From Lachnoclostridium sp. An131 (GTDB taxonomy: Bacteria > Bacillota > Clostridia > Lachnospirales > Lachnospiraceae): 35,414 nucleotides of DNA. The translations under genes and the position numbers were made by a program. The notes beneath the pieces were generated by a model, which made no database searches, had not been told where the DNA came from, and worked only from the letters and a program-made list of their open reading frames with translations. The stretch's first letter is position 1. Each line of letters begins with the position of its first letter. This document shows, piece after piece, positions 7,188 through 14,359 of this stretch. The DNA is taken from contig NZ_NFLI01000024.1 in assembly GCF_002160825.1 (NCBI RefSeq), positions 1 to 35,414 of the forward strand, read 5' to 3'.

Positions 7188-8162
7188 TCATTCTCCTCTT
7201 CCGGAGGCAATCAGCGCCTCCACTTCTTCTCTCTCGGGCATAACCCTGAGCGCTCCCTTGCGCGTAGTGACAATAGACGCCGCCGCATTGGCAAAGGTCA
7301 GCATTTCCTTCAGATTTTCTTCCGTAAAATCTGCGAAACCGTGATCCAGAATAAAATTCAGCATGCCTGCGCAGAAGGTATCGCCGGCTCCTGTAGTCTC
7401 GATCGTATTCTTCTGAATAAAGCCCGGACAGCTCACCGCAAGCTGTCTGTAATATGCCCGGCTTCCGCCTTTTCCCATCGTAATGCAGATAAGCGGGATA
7501 TCATAACGGGCTCTCACCGCTTCCACGCCCTTATCCAGATCCGTTTCCCCTGTGATAAACTCCAGCTCTTCCTCTGACATCTTGACCGCAGAGCATTTTG
7601 AAAGGCCAAACCAGATCTGCTCCTTCGCCTCCTCCAGAGAATCCCACAGCGGCGGCCGCAGATTCGGATCAAAGGTCACGGTAACTCCATGCTTTCCGGC
7701 ATACTCCAGGGCCTGGATGGTAGCGCTGCGTACAGGCTCATCCGTAAGCGAAAGCGTTCCGAAATGGAAAATACGGCTTTCCGCAATCTGGCTTTCCTGC
7801 ACCTCGGAAGCCTCCAGCATCATATCTGCTCCAGGCTTGCGGTAGAACGAAAAATCCCGGTCTCCATCCTCAAAGGTATGAACCAGAGCCAGAGTCGTGT
7901 GCACCTTTGGATCCAGAAGCAGGTTTTCCGTCCCGATTCCAAGCTCCTCCAGAGTAGACTTCAGAGTTTTTCCAAACTGATCCTCCCCTACTTTTCCGAT
8001 AAAATTCGTCTTTTTCCCAAGGCGGTTCAGCATTGCAAGCACGTTGCAGGGCGCTCCCCCCGGATTGGCCTCAAAAAGCGGGTTGCCCTGCTCGCTCAAA
8101 CCACTGGAGGTGAAATCAATCAAAAGCTCTCCGAGAGCCGTCACATCGTATTTTTTTCCCAT
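7188..8162 (-). CDS. PfkB-family carbohydrate kinase, probable fructokinase
   Basis: Ribokinase/PfkB-fold sugar kinase of 324 residues, expected to phosphorylate a free sugar, most likely fructose, with ATP in the cytoplasm. It opens with VTALGELLIDF and has the substrate-binding NPGGAPCNV (33-41). The second family signature, TTGAGDTFCAGM, contains the anion hole and catalytic base Asp 261. The sequence resembles bacterial fructokinases more than ribokinases, but substrate cannot be fixed from sequence. It is first in an operon with argS, whose ATG comes 4 bases after this stop; the pairing has no obvious metabolic meaning. The start is supported by GAGAGGAAG upstream. No sucrose transport genes are adjacent. 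Confidence 0.88.
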   Translation of the reverse strand: MGKKYDVTALGELLIDFTSSGLSEQGNPLFEANPGGAPCNVLAMLNRLGKKTNFIGKVGEDQFGKTLKSTLEELGIGTENLLLDPKVHTTLALVHTFEDGDRDFSFYRKPGADMMLEASEVQESQIAESRIFHFGTLSLTDEPVRSATIQALEYAGKHGVTVTFDPNLRPPLWDSLEEAKEQIWFGLSKCSAVKMSEEELEFITGETDLDKGVEAVRARYDIPLICITMGKGGSRAYYRQLAVSCPGFIQKNTIETTGAGDTFCAGMLNFILDHGFADFTEENLKEMLTFANAAASIVTTRKGALRVMPEREEVEALIASGRGE

Positions 8163-8280
8163 TCCTGTCTTCCTCTCTTTCCGGCGTCAAAGCCGTCTGT
8201 CTTTGCTGTCTTTTCGCTCACAGCCGCCTTCACAGACAGCACCGCCCCTTCTTTAAATCCCCTTAATTCTCCCAGGACGC

Positions 8281-8309
8281 TTTACTTTCCTGCCCGGACT
8301 TATTATAAT
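8281..8309 (+). promoter_or_regulatory. Predicted promoter of the exoA operon
   Basis: TTTACT (8281-8286), 17-base spacer, TATAAT (8304-8309). The predicted start near 8316 falls inside the minus-strand promoter of the sugar kinase, so the two promoters overlap head to head. Confidence 0.55.
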
Positions 8310-8315
8310 ACACTT

Positions 8316-8344
8316 ATTATATTGAAAACACAAGCAAAAATCAA
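8316..8344 (-). promoter_or_regulatory. Predicted promoter of the sugar kinase-argS operon
   Basis: On the minus strand TTGATT (8339-8344), 17-base spacer, TATAAT (8316-8321). The expected start near 8309 lies in the plus-strand -10 box of exoA, leaving a leader of about 150 bases before the kinase ATG. Confidence 0.6.
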
Positions 8345-8408
8345 GCCGCGATTCCATGCCGGGCCAGCGCCTCCGCATGAACAGCGCTGCGGCAGAGAGG
8401 GGTTTTAA

Positions 8409-9161
8409 ATGAAACTGATTTCCTGGAATGTAAACGGCCTCCGGGCCTGTATGGGAAAAAACTTTATGGAGGATTTTCAGAAGCTGGACGCAGACATTTT
8501 CTGCCTGCAGGAGACAAAGCTTCAGGAAGGGCAGATTTCGCTTGATCTGCCCGGTTACCATCAATATTGGAACTACGCTGAGAAAAAGGGATACAGCGGA
8601 ACAGCCATCTTCACAAAGGAAGAGCCTCTGTCCGTCTCCTACGGAATCGGCGTCGAAGAGCACGATCACGAGGGCCGGGTAATTACCCTGGAATACCCGG
8701 ATTTTTATTTTATCACGGTATACACTCCCAATTCTCAGGAGGGTCTGAAGCGCCTGGACTACCGGATGAAGTGGGAGGATGATTTTCTCGCCTACATCCA
8801 GAAGCTGGATGCCACGAAGCCTGTGATCTGGTGCGGCGACCTGAATGTGGCCCATCAGGAAATCGATCTGAAAAATCCAAAGACCAACCGGAAAAACGCG
8901 GGCTTCACAGACGAGGAACGGGCAAAAATGACCCATGTGCTGGAGTCCGGCTTTATCGACACCTTCCGTTATTTCTATCCGGATGCAGAGGGAATCTATT
9001 CCTGGTGGTCCTACCGTTTTAAGGCCAGAGAAAAGAACGCAGGCTGGCGCATCGACTATTTTCTGGTCTCTGAGCGTCTGAAGGACCGGCTGGAGGACGC
9101 GAGGATCCATACGGAAATCTTTGGTTCAGACCACTGCCCGGTAGAGCTGACTCTGAAATAG
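8409..9161 (+). CDS. xth: Exodeoxyribonuclease III
   Basis: AP endonuclease and 3'-5' exonuclease of base excision repair. The 250 residues cover the whole endonuclease/exonuclease/phosphatase fold: start [13 protein letters not shown] (Asn 7), metal ligand Glu 35 in CLQETKLQ, the catalytic tyrosine in TVYTPNSQ, the [12 protein letters not shown] motif with its Asp/Asn pair, and the terminal GSDHCPVEL with catalytic Asp-His. The spacing and WRIDYFLVS segment place it in the ExoA/Xth group. AGAGGGG lies before the ATG. It is followed after 18 bases by the nicotinamidase-like gene, so the two form an operon ending at the hairpin at 9816-9848. Confidence 0.95.
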   Translation: MKLISWNVNGLRACMGKNFMEDFQKLDADIFCLQETKLQEGQISLDLPGYHQYWNYAEKKGYSGTAIFTKEEPLSVSYGIGVEEHDHEGRVITLEYPDFYFITVYTPNSQEGLKRLDYRMKWEDDFLAYIQKLDATKPVIWCGDLNVAHQEIDLKNPKTNRKNAGFTDEERAKMTHVLESGFIDTFRYFYPDAEGIYSWWSYRFKAREKNAGWRIDYFLVSERLKDRLEDARIHTEIFGSDHCPVELTLK

Positions 9162-9179
9162 CAAAGGAGGATACGGTCC

Positions 9180-9710
9180 ATGAAAAAGCTGCTTCTTGTC
9201 ATCGATATGCAGAACGACTTTATCGACGGTTCGCTCGGCACAAAGGAAGCGCAAAAGATTCTTCCCGCTGTCATCGAAAAGGTCCGCGAGTTTGACGGAG
9301 ATGTGATTTTTACGCGTGATACGCATTTTGAAAACTATATGGAAACGCAGGAAGGAAGACGCCTGCCGGTTCCTCACTGCATCAAAGGCACAGCCGGCTG
9401 GGAGCTGGCGCCGGAGCTGGAAAGGCTGCGGGCGAAAAGAAACGCTCCTGTCTTTGACAAGCTGACCTTCGGCTGCAGGGAACTGCCGGCTTATCTTGCA
9501 GAATCCTATCCCGAGGGTCTGGAATCCGCAGAGCTCATTGGTGTCTGCACAGACATCTGCGTCATTTCCAACGCCCTGCTGCTGAAGGCCTTCTTTCCAG
9601 AGCTCCCTGTCAGCGTCACGGCCTCCCTCTGCGCCGGCGTGACGCCGGAAAGCCACGAGAATGCTCTCAAAGCTATGAAAATGTGCCAGATTGAGGTTCG
9701 ACAGGAGTAA
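9180..9710 (+). CDS. Isochorismatase-family cysteine hydrolase, nicotinamidase-like
   Basis: Cysteine hydrolase of 176 residues. The likely catalytic triad is Asp 9 (LLVIDMQNDF), Lys 94 (FDKLTFG) and Cys 127 (GVCTDICVISNAL). Asp 47 and His 49 (TRDTHF) with His 66 (VPHC) match the metal ligands of PncA-type nicotinamidases. The expected reaction is deamidation of nicotinamide to nicotinate for NAD salvage, but related proteins act on other amides, so the substrate is a good guess only. AAAGGAGG lies just before the ATG. It is the second gene of the exoA unit. A sirtuin-like gene that could release nicotinamide lies far away at 24022, so no link is claimed. Confidence 0.85.
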   Translation: MKKLLLVIDMQNDFIDGSLGTKEAQKILPAVIEKVREFDGDVIFTRDTHFENYMETQEGRRLPVPHCIKGTAGWELAPELERLRAKRNAPVFDKLTFGCRELPAYLAESYPEGLESAELIGVCTDICVISNALLLKAFFPELPVSVTASLCAGVTPESHENALKAMKMCQIEVRQE

Positions 9711-9815
9711 GATACGTAGTATGTGTATGCTGCAGAGCTTTGCTGTAGATGCAGAACAGCTGACAGGAGCATTCACCCCTTCCCATTCCATCAGAAAAAC
9801 AATCGCCAAAAGCAT

Positions 9816-9848
9816 GCCGCCCGTCCAGTCACAAGGATACCGGGCGGC
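9816..9848 (+). terminator. Terminator of the exoA-hydrolase operon
   Basis: GCCGCCCG (9816-9823) pairs with CGGGCGGC (9841-9848), followed by TTCCCTTTTCG. The T tract is imperfect. Confidence 0.65.
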
Positions 9849-9910
9849 TTCCCTTTTCGTCACCGCTCATTTTATCCTTCAGGATACTCTGTCCAGCTAT
9901 AAAACACAAA

Positions 9911-9937
9911 AAAAGCTCCTGAAAACCAGGAGCTTTT
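9911..9937 (-). terminator. Terminator of tRNA-Thr (works on both strands)
   Basis: A perfect 11-base stem, AAAAGCTCCTG with CAGGAGCTTTT, around a five-base loop. It lies 5 bases past the tRNA 3' end, with a T tract on each strand. Confidence 0.88.
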
Positions 9938-9942
9938 CTCAA

Positions 9943-10015
9943 AGCTGGAAAAGAGACTTGAACTCTCGACCCCTTCATTACGAGTGAAGTGCTCTACCGA
10001 CTGAGCTATTCCAGC
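9943..10015 (-). tRNA. tRNA-Thr (anticodon CGT)
   Basis: A 73-base cloverleaf on the minus strand. The acceptor stem is GCTGGAA with TTCCAGC, the D arm begins TAGCTCAGTCGGTAGAGC, the anticodon stem is CTTCA/TGAAG around loop CTCGTAA (anticodon CGT, reading ACG), and the T arm is GAGAG-TTCAAGT-CTCTT. The CCA end is not encoded. It has its own promoter and terminator. Confidence 0.96.
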
Positions 10016-10044
10016 TTGCTTGCGTCAGCATTTGATATTATAAT
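10016..10044 (+). promoter_or_regulatory. Predicted promoter of the amidase gene
   Basis: TTGCTT (10016-10021) begins on the base after the tRNA-Thr 5' end. After a 17-base spacer comes a perfect TATAAT (10039-10044). Its -10 box overlaps the minus-strand -10 box of the tRNA promoter. Confidence 0.65.
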
Positions 10045-10065
10045 CTATCCAGAAGCTTTTGTAAA
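10037..10065 (-). promoter_or_regulatory. Predicted promoter of tRNA-Thr
   Basis: On the minus strand TTTACA (10060-10065), 17-base spacer, TATAAT (10037-10042). The tRNA 5' end is 22 bases beyond the -10 box. The -35 box overlaps the amidase ribosome binding site region on the other strand. Confidence 0.7.
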
Positions 10066-10077
10066 GAGGTAAATTTC

Positions 10078-10983
10078 ATGAATACTAAATTTTTTTGCTC
10101 ATTTATGTGTTATCTGAAAATGGCTGCCCCTCGACCCGCCCGGCTTCTCTGCACCGCTGCAGGACTTCTTATAGTTCTCTGCCTGTCTGCCGGATGCCAA
10201 AAGCCCTCCGGCACACAAAAAACGGGACAGCTCACTCAAAGCGGAATATCCGGACAGCTGGCGGAAAGTACGCAGGCAGAGCTTGACAGGCAGCAAGAAG
10301 CAGCCATTCTGGACGAAGCGCCACAGCCCGATAGAGCTGACGAAGAAGCAACCGATGGATATCTGGTAGCCATTGACCCGGGACACCAGCAGAAAGGAAA
10401 TTCCGAACAGGAGCCGATAGGGCCTGGCGCTTCTGAGACAAAAGCCAAGACGGCCGGAGGGACTGCAGGCACAGCAAGCGGTCTTGCAGAGTATGAGCTG
10501 ACTCTTCAGGTGGCCCTTAAGCTGAAAGCTGAGCTTGTGTCACGGGGCTATGAGGTGCTGATGATTCGCGAGACCAACGATGTAAACATCAGCAATGCCG
10601 AACGGGCGCAGATAGCAAACGACGCACAGGCAGATGCATTTCTCCGCATTCACGCGGATGGTTCCAGCGACAGCTCCGCAAACGGAATTACAACCATCTG
10701 CCCCACGCCGGACAACCCTTACACACCGGAAATCTATGAAAGCAGCCGGGCGCTGTCTCAGGCGGTGCTGGACGCCATGGCAGAAGCCACCGGGGCCAGG
10801 AAACGTTATGTCTGGGAGACAGACACCATGAGCGGCATTAACTGGTGCCAGGTTCCTGTCACCATCGTAGAAATGGGCTTTATGACCAACCCTCAGGAGG
10901 ATCTTCTGATGGCCTCGGAGGAATACCAGCAGAAGCTTGCGGAAGGCATGGCTGACGGCCTGGATGCTTATTTCGGCAGATAG
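10078..10983 (+). CDS. N-acetylmuramoyl-L-alanine amidase, lipoprotein type
   Basis: Zinc amidase (Amidase_3 fold) that cuts the bond between muramic acid and the peptide in cell-wall peptidoglycan. It is 301 residues. A signal segment ends in the lipobox LSAGC (Cys 40), so it should be lipid-anchored outside the membrane. A low-complexity linker (about 41-93) leads to the catalytic domain: VAIDPGHQ (zinc ligand His 103), the acidic ligand in GLAEYELT (Glu 138 or 140), RIHADGS (His 192) and the catalytic Glu 265 in [18 protein letters not shown] precedes the ATG by 7 bases. Roles may include cell separation, sporulation or germination; none can be chosen from context. Confidence 0.92.
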   Translation: MNTKFFCSFMCYLKMAAPRPARLLCTAAGLLIVLCLSAGCQKPSGTQKTGQLTQSGISGQLAESTQAELDRQQEAAILDEAPQPDRADEEATDGYLVAIDPGHQQKGNSEQEPIGPGASETKAKTAGGTAGTASGLAEYELTLQVALKLKAELVSRGYEVLMIRETNDVNISNAERAQIANDAQADAFLRIHADGSSDSSANGITTICPTPDNPYTPEIYESSRALSQAVLDAMAEATGARKRYVWETDTMSGINWCQVPVTIVEMGFMTNPQEDLLMASEEYQQKLAEGMADGLDAYFGR

Positions 10984-11457
10984 GCCCTGCGAACCTGCCC
11001 TGCCCTCTCTTGTGCCATCAATGCTTTTTCTGCTGCGAATATATCCTTAAGGCTTCTTCCTGAAAACAGCAGAATTTTCGCGGATTTTGCAGGGTTTTCA
11101 AACATTTTCTGCAGTTTAGAAATATTTTAGACTTCCTCAATTTTTTATTAAGACTCCAGACACATATTAGTCACAACCGTACTGTATGATAATACCATCA
11201 GATAACACAAAAGGGGCTGCCGGTGCTGCTTCGGTGCCGACCAGCTTCGACAAAACACAACAGGGATTTTTCCCGTTTACATATACGAGCAGCGGCAACT
11301 GAATTTCACAGTGTCTCTGCTCATTTTGATTTGTTTTTTGAATTAAAGGCACAAAATGGGATTTTATTCCTCTCATATAAACAAGCGGCACTATGCATAC
11401 TAAAACTGTATCTCATAATCTGCCGCAGACAGTCTGTGGAAAAAGGAGGAAATTATC
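10984..11457. other. Gene-free stretch before the DUF1540 gene
   Basis: About 470 bases with no convincing reading frame. It is AT-rich around 11120-11200 and probably holds the DUF1540 promoter: GATAAT occurs near 11188, but no good -35 box is seen. A small hairpin GGGA-TTTT-TCCC lies near 11264. I recognise no riboswitch, tRNA or repeat here, and no clear amidase terminator. Confidence 0.5.
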
Positions 11458-11637
11458 ATGACTACAAACAAAAACGAGTGCATTGCCTGTACTGTAAACA
11501 ACTGCGCTTATCATGCCCAGAAGGAAAATTACTGTACACTCAATAAGATCCAGGTCGGAACCCACGAAATGAATCCGACGAAAGCAGAGTGTACAGACTG
11601 CCAGTCCTTTGTGAGCAAGGTAGACAGCGCCTTATAA
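11458..11637 (+). CDS. DUF1540 domain mini-protein
   Basis: A 59-residue cysteine-rich protein beginning MTTNKNECIACTVNNCAYHA. Cysteines at 8, 11 and 16, one near 27, and a terminal CTDCQSF pair match the DUF1540 pattern of clostridia and bacilli, which looks like a small metal-binding or disulfide-bonded unit. The function of the family is unknown. The ribosome binding site AAAAAGGAGGA is very strong, suggesting high expression. It is a single gene followed by a stable hairpin. Confidence 0.88.
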   Translation: MTTNKNECIACTVNNCAYHAQKENYCTLNKIQVGTHEMNPTKAECTDCQSFVSKVDSAL

Positions 11638-11672
11638 AGCAGGCATAAAACGCTGAACCTGCAAAATGGACC

Positions 11673-11698
11673 AGCCGGGAAGCTGACGCTTCCCGGCT
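11673..11698. terminator. Stable hairpin between DUF1540 and the convergent anti-sigma gene
   Basis: AGCCGGGAAGC pairs perfectly with GCTTCCCGGCT around TGAC. On the minus strand it is followed by TGGTCCATTTTGC and on the plus strand by GATTCATTC; neither is a strong T tract. Its position between converging genes suggests a bidirectional terminator. Confidence 0.6.
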
Positions 11699-11753
11699 GA
11701 TTCATTCTGCCGGCTCACCACGGCCTCTTGCCTTTCCTTCCACATTTCAAGCC

Positions 11754-13220
11754 TTACCACAGCGCGCTGTATCTGGGATTTTCCGGATCATTTCCGGTTC
11801 CGTTAAACCACAGTACCAGATTCTGAATTTCTTCCTGATTCTCTGCCAGATCCTCATCCACTGCAAAGACCATGGTATAGGTCTGGCTGTCCCCTGCCTC
11901 CATATGGCGCCAAAAATACTGCGAATCATTCATGGTATCTGCTGTTTGATTCAGGTAAAAGCAGCTGCCGTCCCTCTGAAGGCTATAGTCTTCACTTGGA
12001 ACCGCGGCATAACGATCCGAAGCCTGCACCAGCCGGCCGTTTTCATTTTCTTCCAGACGTATCAGCACTGCGTCAAAGGGCGTTCCATTGTCCCATTCGT
12101 CGTAAGCCTTCTCCTGGCGTACTGTCGCCGTTACAGCCAGGAACTTCACACCCATCTCCTTCTCCTCCACGATCTGTGCGTTTTCATCCAGTGTGTAACG
12201 CAGATAGGGCTTATGGGTGCCATCCTCATTCAGCCAGGCTTCCAGCTCTTCCCTGTCGCAGACTCCGTCCGGATTAAACCCAGGCACCTCATAGAGACTG
12301 TCATAAAAGGCTGCTTCTTCCACCGTATAGCTGGCGCCTATGAAATCTGACACATCCAGAGTCTCTCCCACAGCCGTAATATCTTCCGGGGCCACGCCGC
12401 GGTTTACCGCAGCCTCCCAGGCTTCCTGAGCCTCTTTCTCAAGCCGTGCTTCCTCTGCCTTCTCTTCCTCTGTCATATAGGCCAGATCCGGATTTTCCGT
12501 CACCGTAATCGTCAGGCTCTCAGCCACCTTCTCAAGCTCCTCCATGGAGACCGCATAATCCCCCCACACCCAGAGTACATAGCCGTCTTCGGGATTGAAC
12601 ATGTAGATGTCCTTTGACTTCCGGTTTTTTTCCGCATCCTGATAGGTAATCAGATGGGCTTCCATCCCCTGGATCGTGGTTTTCTCCACCTTCTCCACTC
12701 CGGTAAAGTCCATTGTCTGGCAGTAATAGTCAATATCTGCCATGTTCATGGCCCAGATAGTGATATCCCTTCCATCCTCCTTCCCGGAGCCGTACTTATC
12801 TCCGTCCTTCACTGTCATATCCTCCGGCAGATACTCCGGAACCGCCGTCACCTCCACCGGCTTCAGCTCGTAATTGACCTCAAAGGTATAGCTGGCAGTG
12901 CTGTCGGTTTCTTCTACCTGCTTTGTAAAATGGCCTACTGCCGCCGCGACGCCCAGGCCGCAGAGCAGAATCATGGCAGCCGCCAGTGCAATTGCCGCTG
13001 AGGGTTTCAGCACACGCCTGGAGCCTGAAGCCTCCTGGCCCCGTGCTTTCAGCCGTTCTGCCCTTTCTGCCTTCTCGGTCTTTTCCTGTCCTCCCTGTGC
13101 CGCTCTGCTCCGGGCCCGTACGATGTCATAGGCCGCTTCTATCTTCCGCTGCGTCTCTTCCGGAATCACCAGCTCCTGGTTCAGAATGTTTTCTGTACTT
13201 TCATTCTCTCTTTTAAGCAT
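11754..13220 (-). CDS. Membrane-anchored partner of the ECF sigma factor (putative anti-sigma factor, DUF4367-like)
   Basis: A 488-residue protein. A charged cytoplasmic N-terminus (1-73) contains a short helix-rich segment, PEETQRKIEAAYDIVRARSR. One membrane segment follows (about 74-95), then a large outer part. The region from about 110 to 235 resembles the DUF4367 fold (YLPEDMTVKDG, VEKTTIQGMEAHLITYQD, YVLWVWGDYAVSMEELEKVAESL). The last third reads like a second beta-rich domain of the kind seen in clostridial anti-sigma proteins. It lies 15 bases after the sigma gene and is surely cotranscribed. By analogy it holds the sigma factor inactive until an envelope signal arrives; that is inferred from architecture and context. 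Confidence 0.75.
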   Translation of the reverse strand: MLKRENESTENILNQELVIPEETQRKIEAAYDIVRARSRAAQGGQEKTEKAERAERLKARGQEASGSRRVLKPSAAIALAAAMILLCGLGVAAAVGHFTKQVEETDSTASYTFEVNYELKPVEVTAVPEYLPEDMTVKDGDKYGSGKEDGRDITIWAMNMADIDYYCQTMDFTGVEKVEKTTIQGMEAHLITYQDAEKNRKSKDIYMFNPEDGYVLWVWGDYAVSMEELEKVAESLTITVTENPDLAYMTEEEKAEEARLEKEAQEAWEAAVNRGVAPEDITAVGETLDVSDFIGASYTVEEAAFYDSLYEVPGFNPDGVCDREELEAWLNEDGTHKPYLRYTLDENAQIVEEKEMGVKFLAVTATVRQEKAYDEWDNGTPFDAVLIRLEENENGRLVQASDRYAAVPSEDYSLQRDGSCFYLNQTADTMNDSQYFWRHMEAGDSQTYTMVFAVDEDLAENQEEIQNLVLWFNGTGNDPENPRYSALW

Positions 13221-13235
13221 CTGTCCTTCTCCTCT

Positions 13236-13775
13236 CTATACTACCAACGGAAAAAAGCTTTTCTTAATCTTCTCCCTGCCCCGCTGAAGTCTGGCCTTCA
13301 CCGTAGTCTCCCTTATATGAAGCAATTCTGCAATCTCTCTGGTTCGAAATCCCCACACATAGAACAGAATCATCAGCTTTCTGTCTTCTTCATTTAAGGG
13401 CTCCAGATATTCCAGAAATGCCCGGTTATCCTCCGGCATTCCGCTTCCTGCTCTGACCACATCATCCCTATCCAAAGCTTCCAGTTCTCCTACAAGCCCG
13501 CTCCTCTGGTTCTGCTTTCGGATATTGCTGCAGTTATGAATCAGAATCCGCACCAGCCAGGTTTTAAAGTACCGCGGCTCCCTCAGAGTATCCAAATGTT
13601 CAAAGCAGTCCAGAATCGTCTCCGATATGGCGTCTGCCACATCCTCTTCCCGTACGAGCCAGGCTTTGGCGGTTTTGTACAGGGACTGCTTATTCTGCTC
13701 CATCAGCTCCACAAACGCATCTGCGTCTCCGTTCCCGGCCCGCAGGATGAGCCTTGCCGTCTTATCACGTTCCAT
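13236..13775 (-). CDS. ECF-type RNA polymerase sigma factor
   Basis: A group 4 sigma-70 factor of 179 residues. Region 2 lies at about 25-90 (LYKTAKAWLVREEDVADAIS and ETILDCFEHLDTLREPRYFK, with the core-binding and -10 melting helices). Region 4 lies at about 120-175 (LNEEDRKLMILFYVWGFRT, REIAELLHIRETTVKARLQR), a helix-turn-helix for -35 recognition. The frame is open to 13847, but ATG 13775 is chosen since AAAGGAGG lies six bases before it. It is first in a two-gene operon with its presumed membrane anti-sigma factor. No convincing ECF autoregulatory promoter is visible upstream. Confidence 0.9.
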   Translation of the reverse strand: MERDKTARLILRAGNGDADAFVELMEQNKQSLYKTAKAWLVREEDVADAISETILDCFEHLDTLREPRYFKTWLVRILIHNCSNIRKQNQRSGLVGELEALDRDDVVRAGSGMPEDNRAFLEYLEPLNEEDRKLMILFYVWGFRTREIAELLHIRETTVKARLQRGREKIKKSFFPLVV

Positions 13776-13956
13776 ACTGAGCCTCCTTTGTATCAGTGGA
13801 ATGTACATTCTACTTATTAGACCACAAAACAGAGGGTTTGGATACATGAATCAGAAAAAATTCAATCCAGGACATATAAAAAGCGAACCTCCCGTGATCT
13901 GCCTGCCGGCTGACCGCAGCCATATTTCTTCACAAATCCAGAAAAGCTTTCATACC

Positions 13957-14012
13957 AAAAACAGCGTCCGGTACACGACAGAGCTCTGCCGTCTGTATAC
14001 CGACGCTGTTTT
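13957..14012 (-). terminator. Terminator of the rpn gene
   Basis: AAAACAGCGTCCGGTA (13957-13972) pairs with TATACCGACGCTGTTTT (ending 14012) around an inner self-complementary GAGCTC loop. On the minus strand it is followed by TTTTTGG. It starts 35 bases past the rpn stop. Confidence 0.75.
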
Positions 14013-14047
14013 CCCAATCCGTACTTGCCCGGATAAATATTAAGTAC

Positions 14048-14359
14048 TTACAAGATCTCCAGTCTCTTCAGCAATTCCTTCTGATATTCCCTGTCCCGCA
14101 AGGCCTTCTGCAGATCCTCCATGCGGTCTGATTCCAGCAGCTTCTGCATTAAAAGAGTAATCCTGTCCTCCCCCTGCTGAATTCCTTGCTGAATCCCTTG
14201 TTGAATTCCCTGCTGAATTCCCTGCTGAATCCCTTGCTGCATGCCCTCCTGCATACCCTGCTTAAAGCCTTCTGCTCTTCCTTCCTCCAGTCCGAGTTCA
14301 ATTGCTTCTTTCCGAAGATATTCTCTCTCCGCTTTCTCATCATATTCTGTCAACAGCAT
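14048..14359 (-). CDS. Predicted internal RpnS (antitoxin-like C-terminal product), in frame within rpn
   Basis: An in-frame ATG at 14359 (MLLTEYDEKAER) is preceded by a near-perfect ribosome binding site GGAGGTG (14366-14372), 7 bases from the ATG to GGAGGT. It would give a 103-residue protein made of an initial charged helix, all seven tetrapeptide repeats and the terminal helix. This is the layout described for RpnS antitoxins of Rpn systems, in which repeat number varies between strains and the small product blocks the nuclease. Translation from this site is predicted from sequence only; the codons making the site (MEV) could also be chance. Confidence 0.6.
   Translation of the reverse strand: MLLTEYDEKAEREYLRKEAIELGLEEGRAEGFKQGMQEGMQQGIQQGIQQGIQQGIQQGIQQGEDRITLLMQKLLESDRMEDLQKALRDREYQKELLKRLEIL

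Noticed and set aside
14174-14257. Short regular repeats that could suggest a CRISPR array
   Set aside because: The units are contiguous 12-mers with no spacers and they encode GxQx repeats in frame inside the rpn gene.
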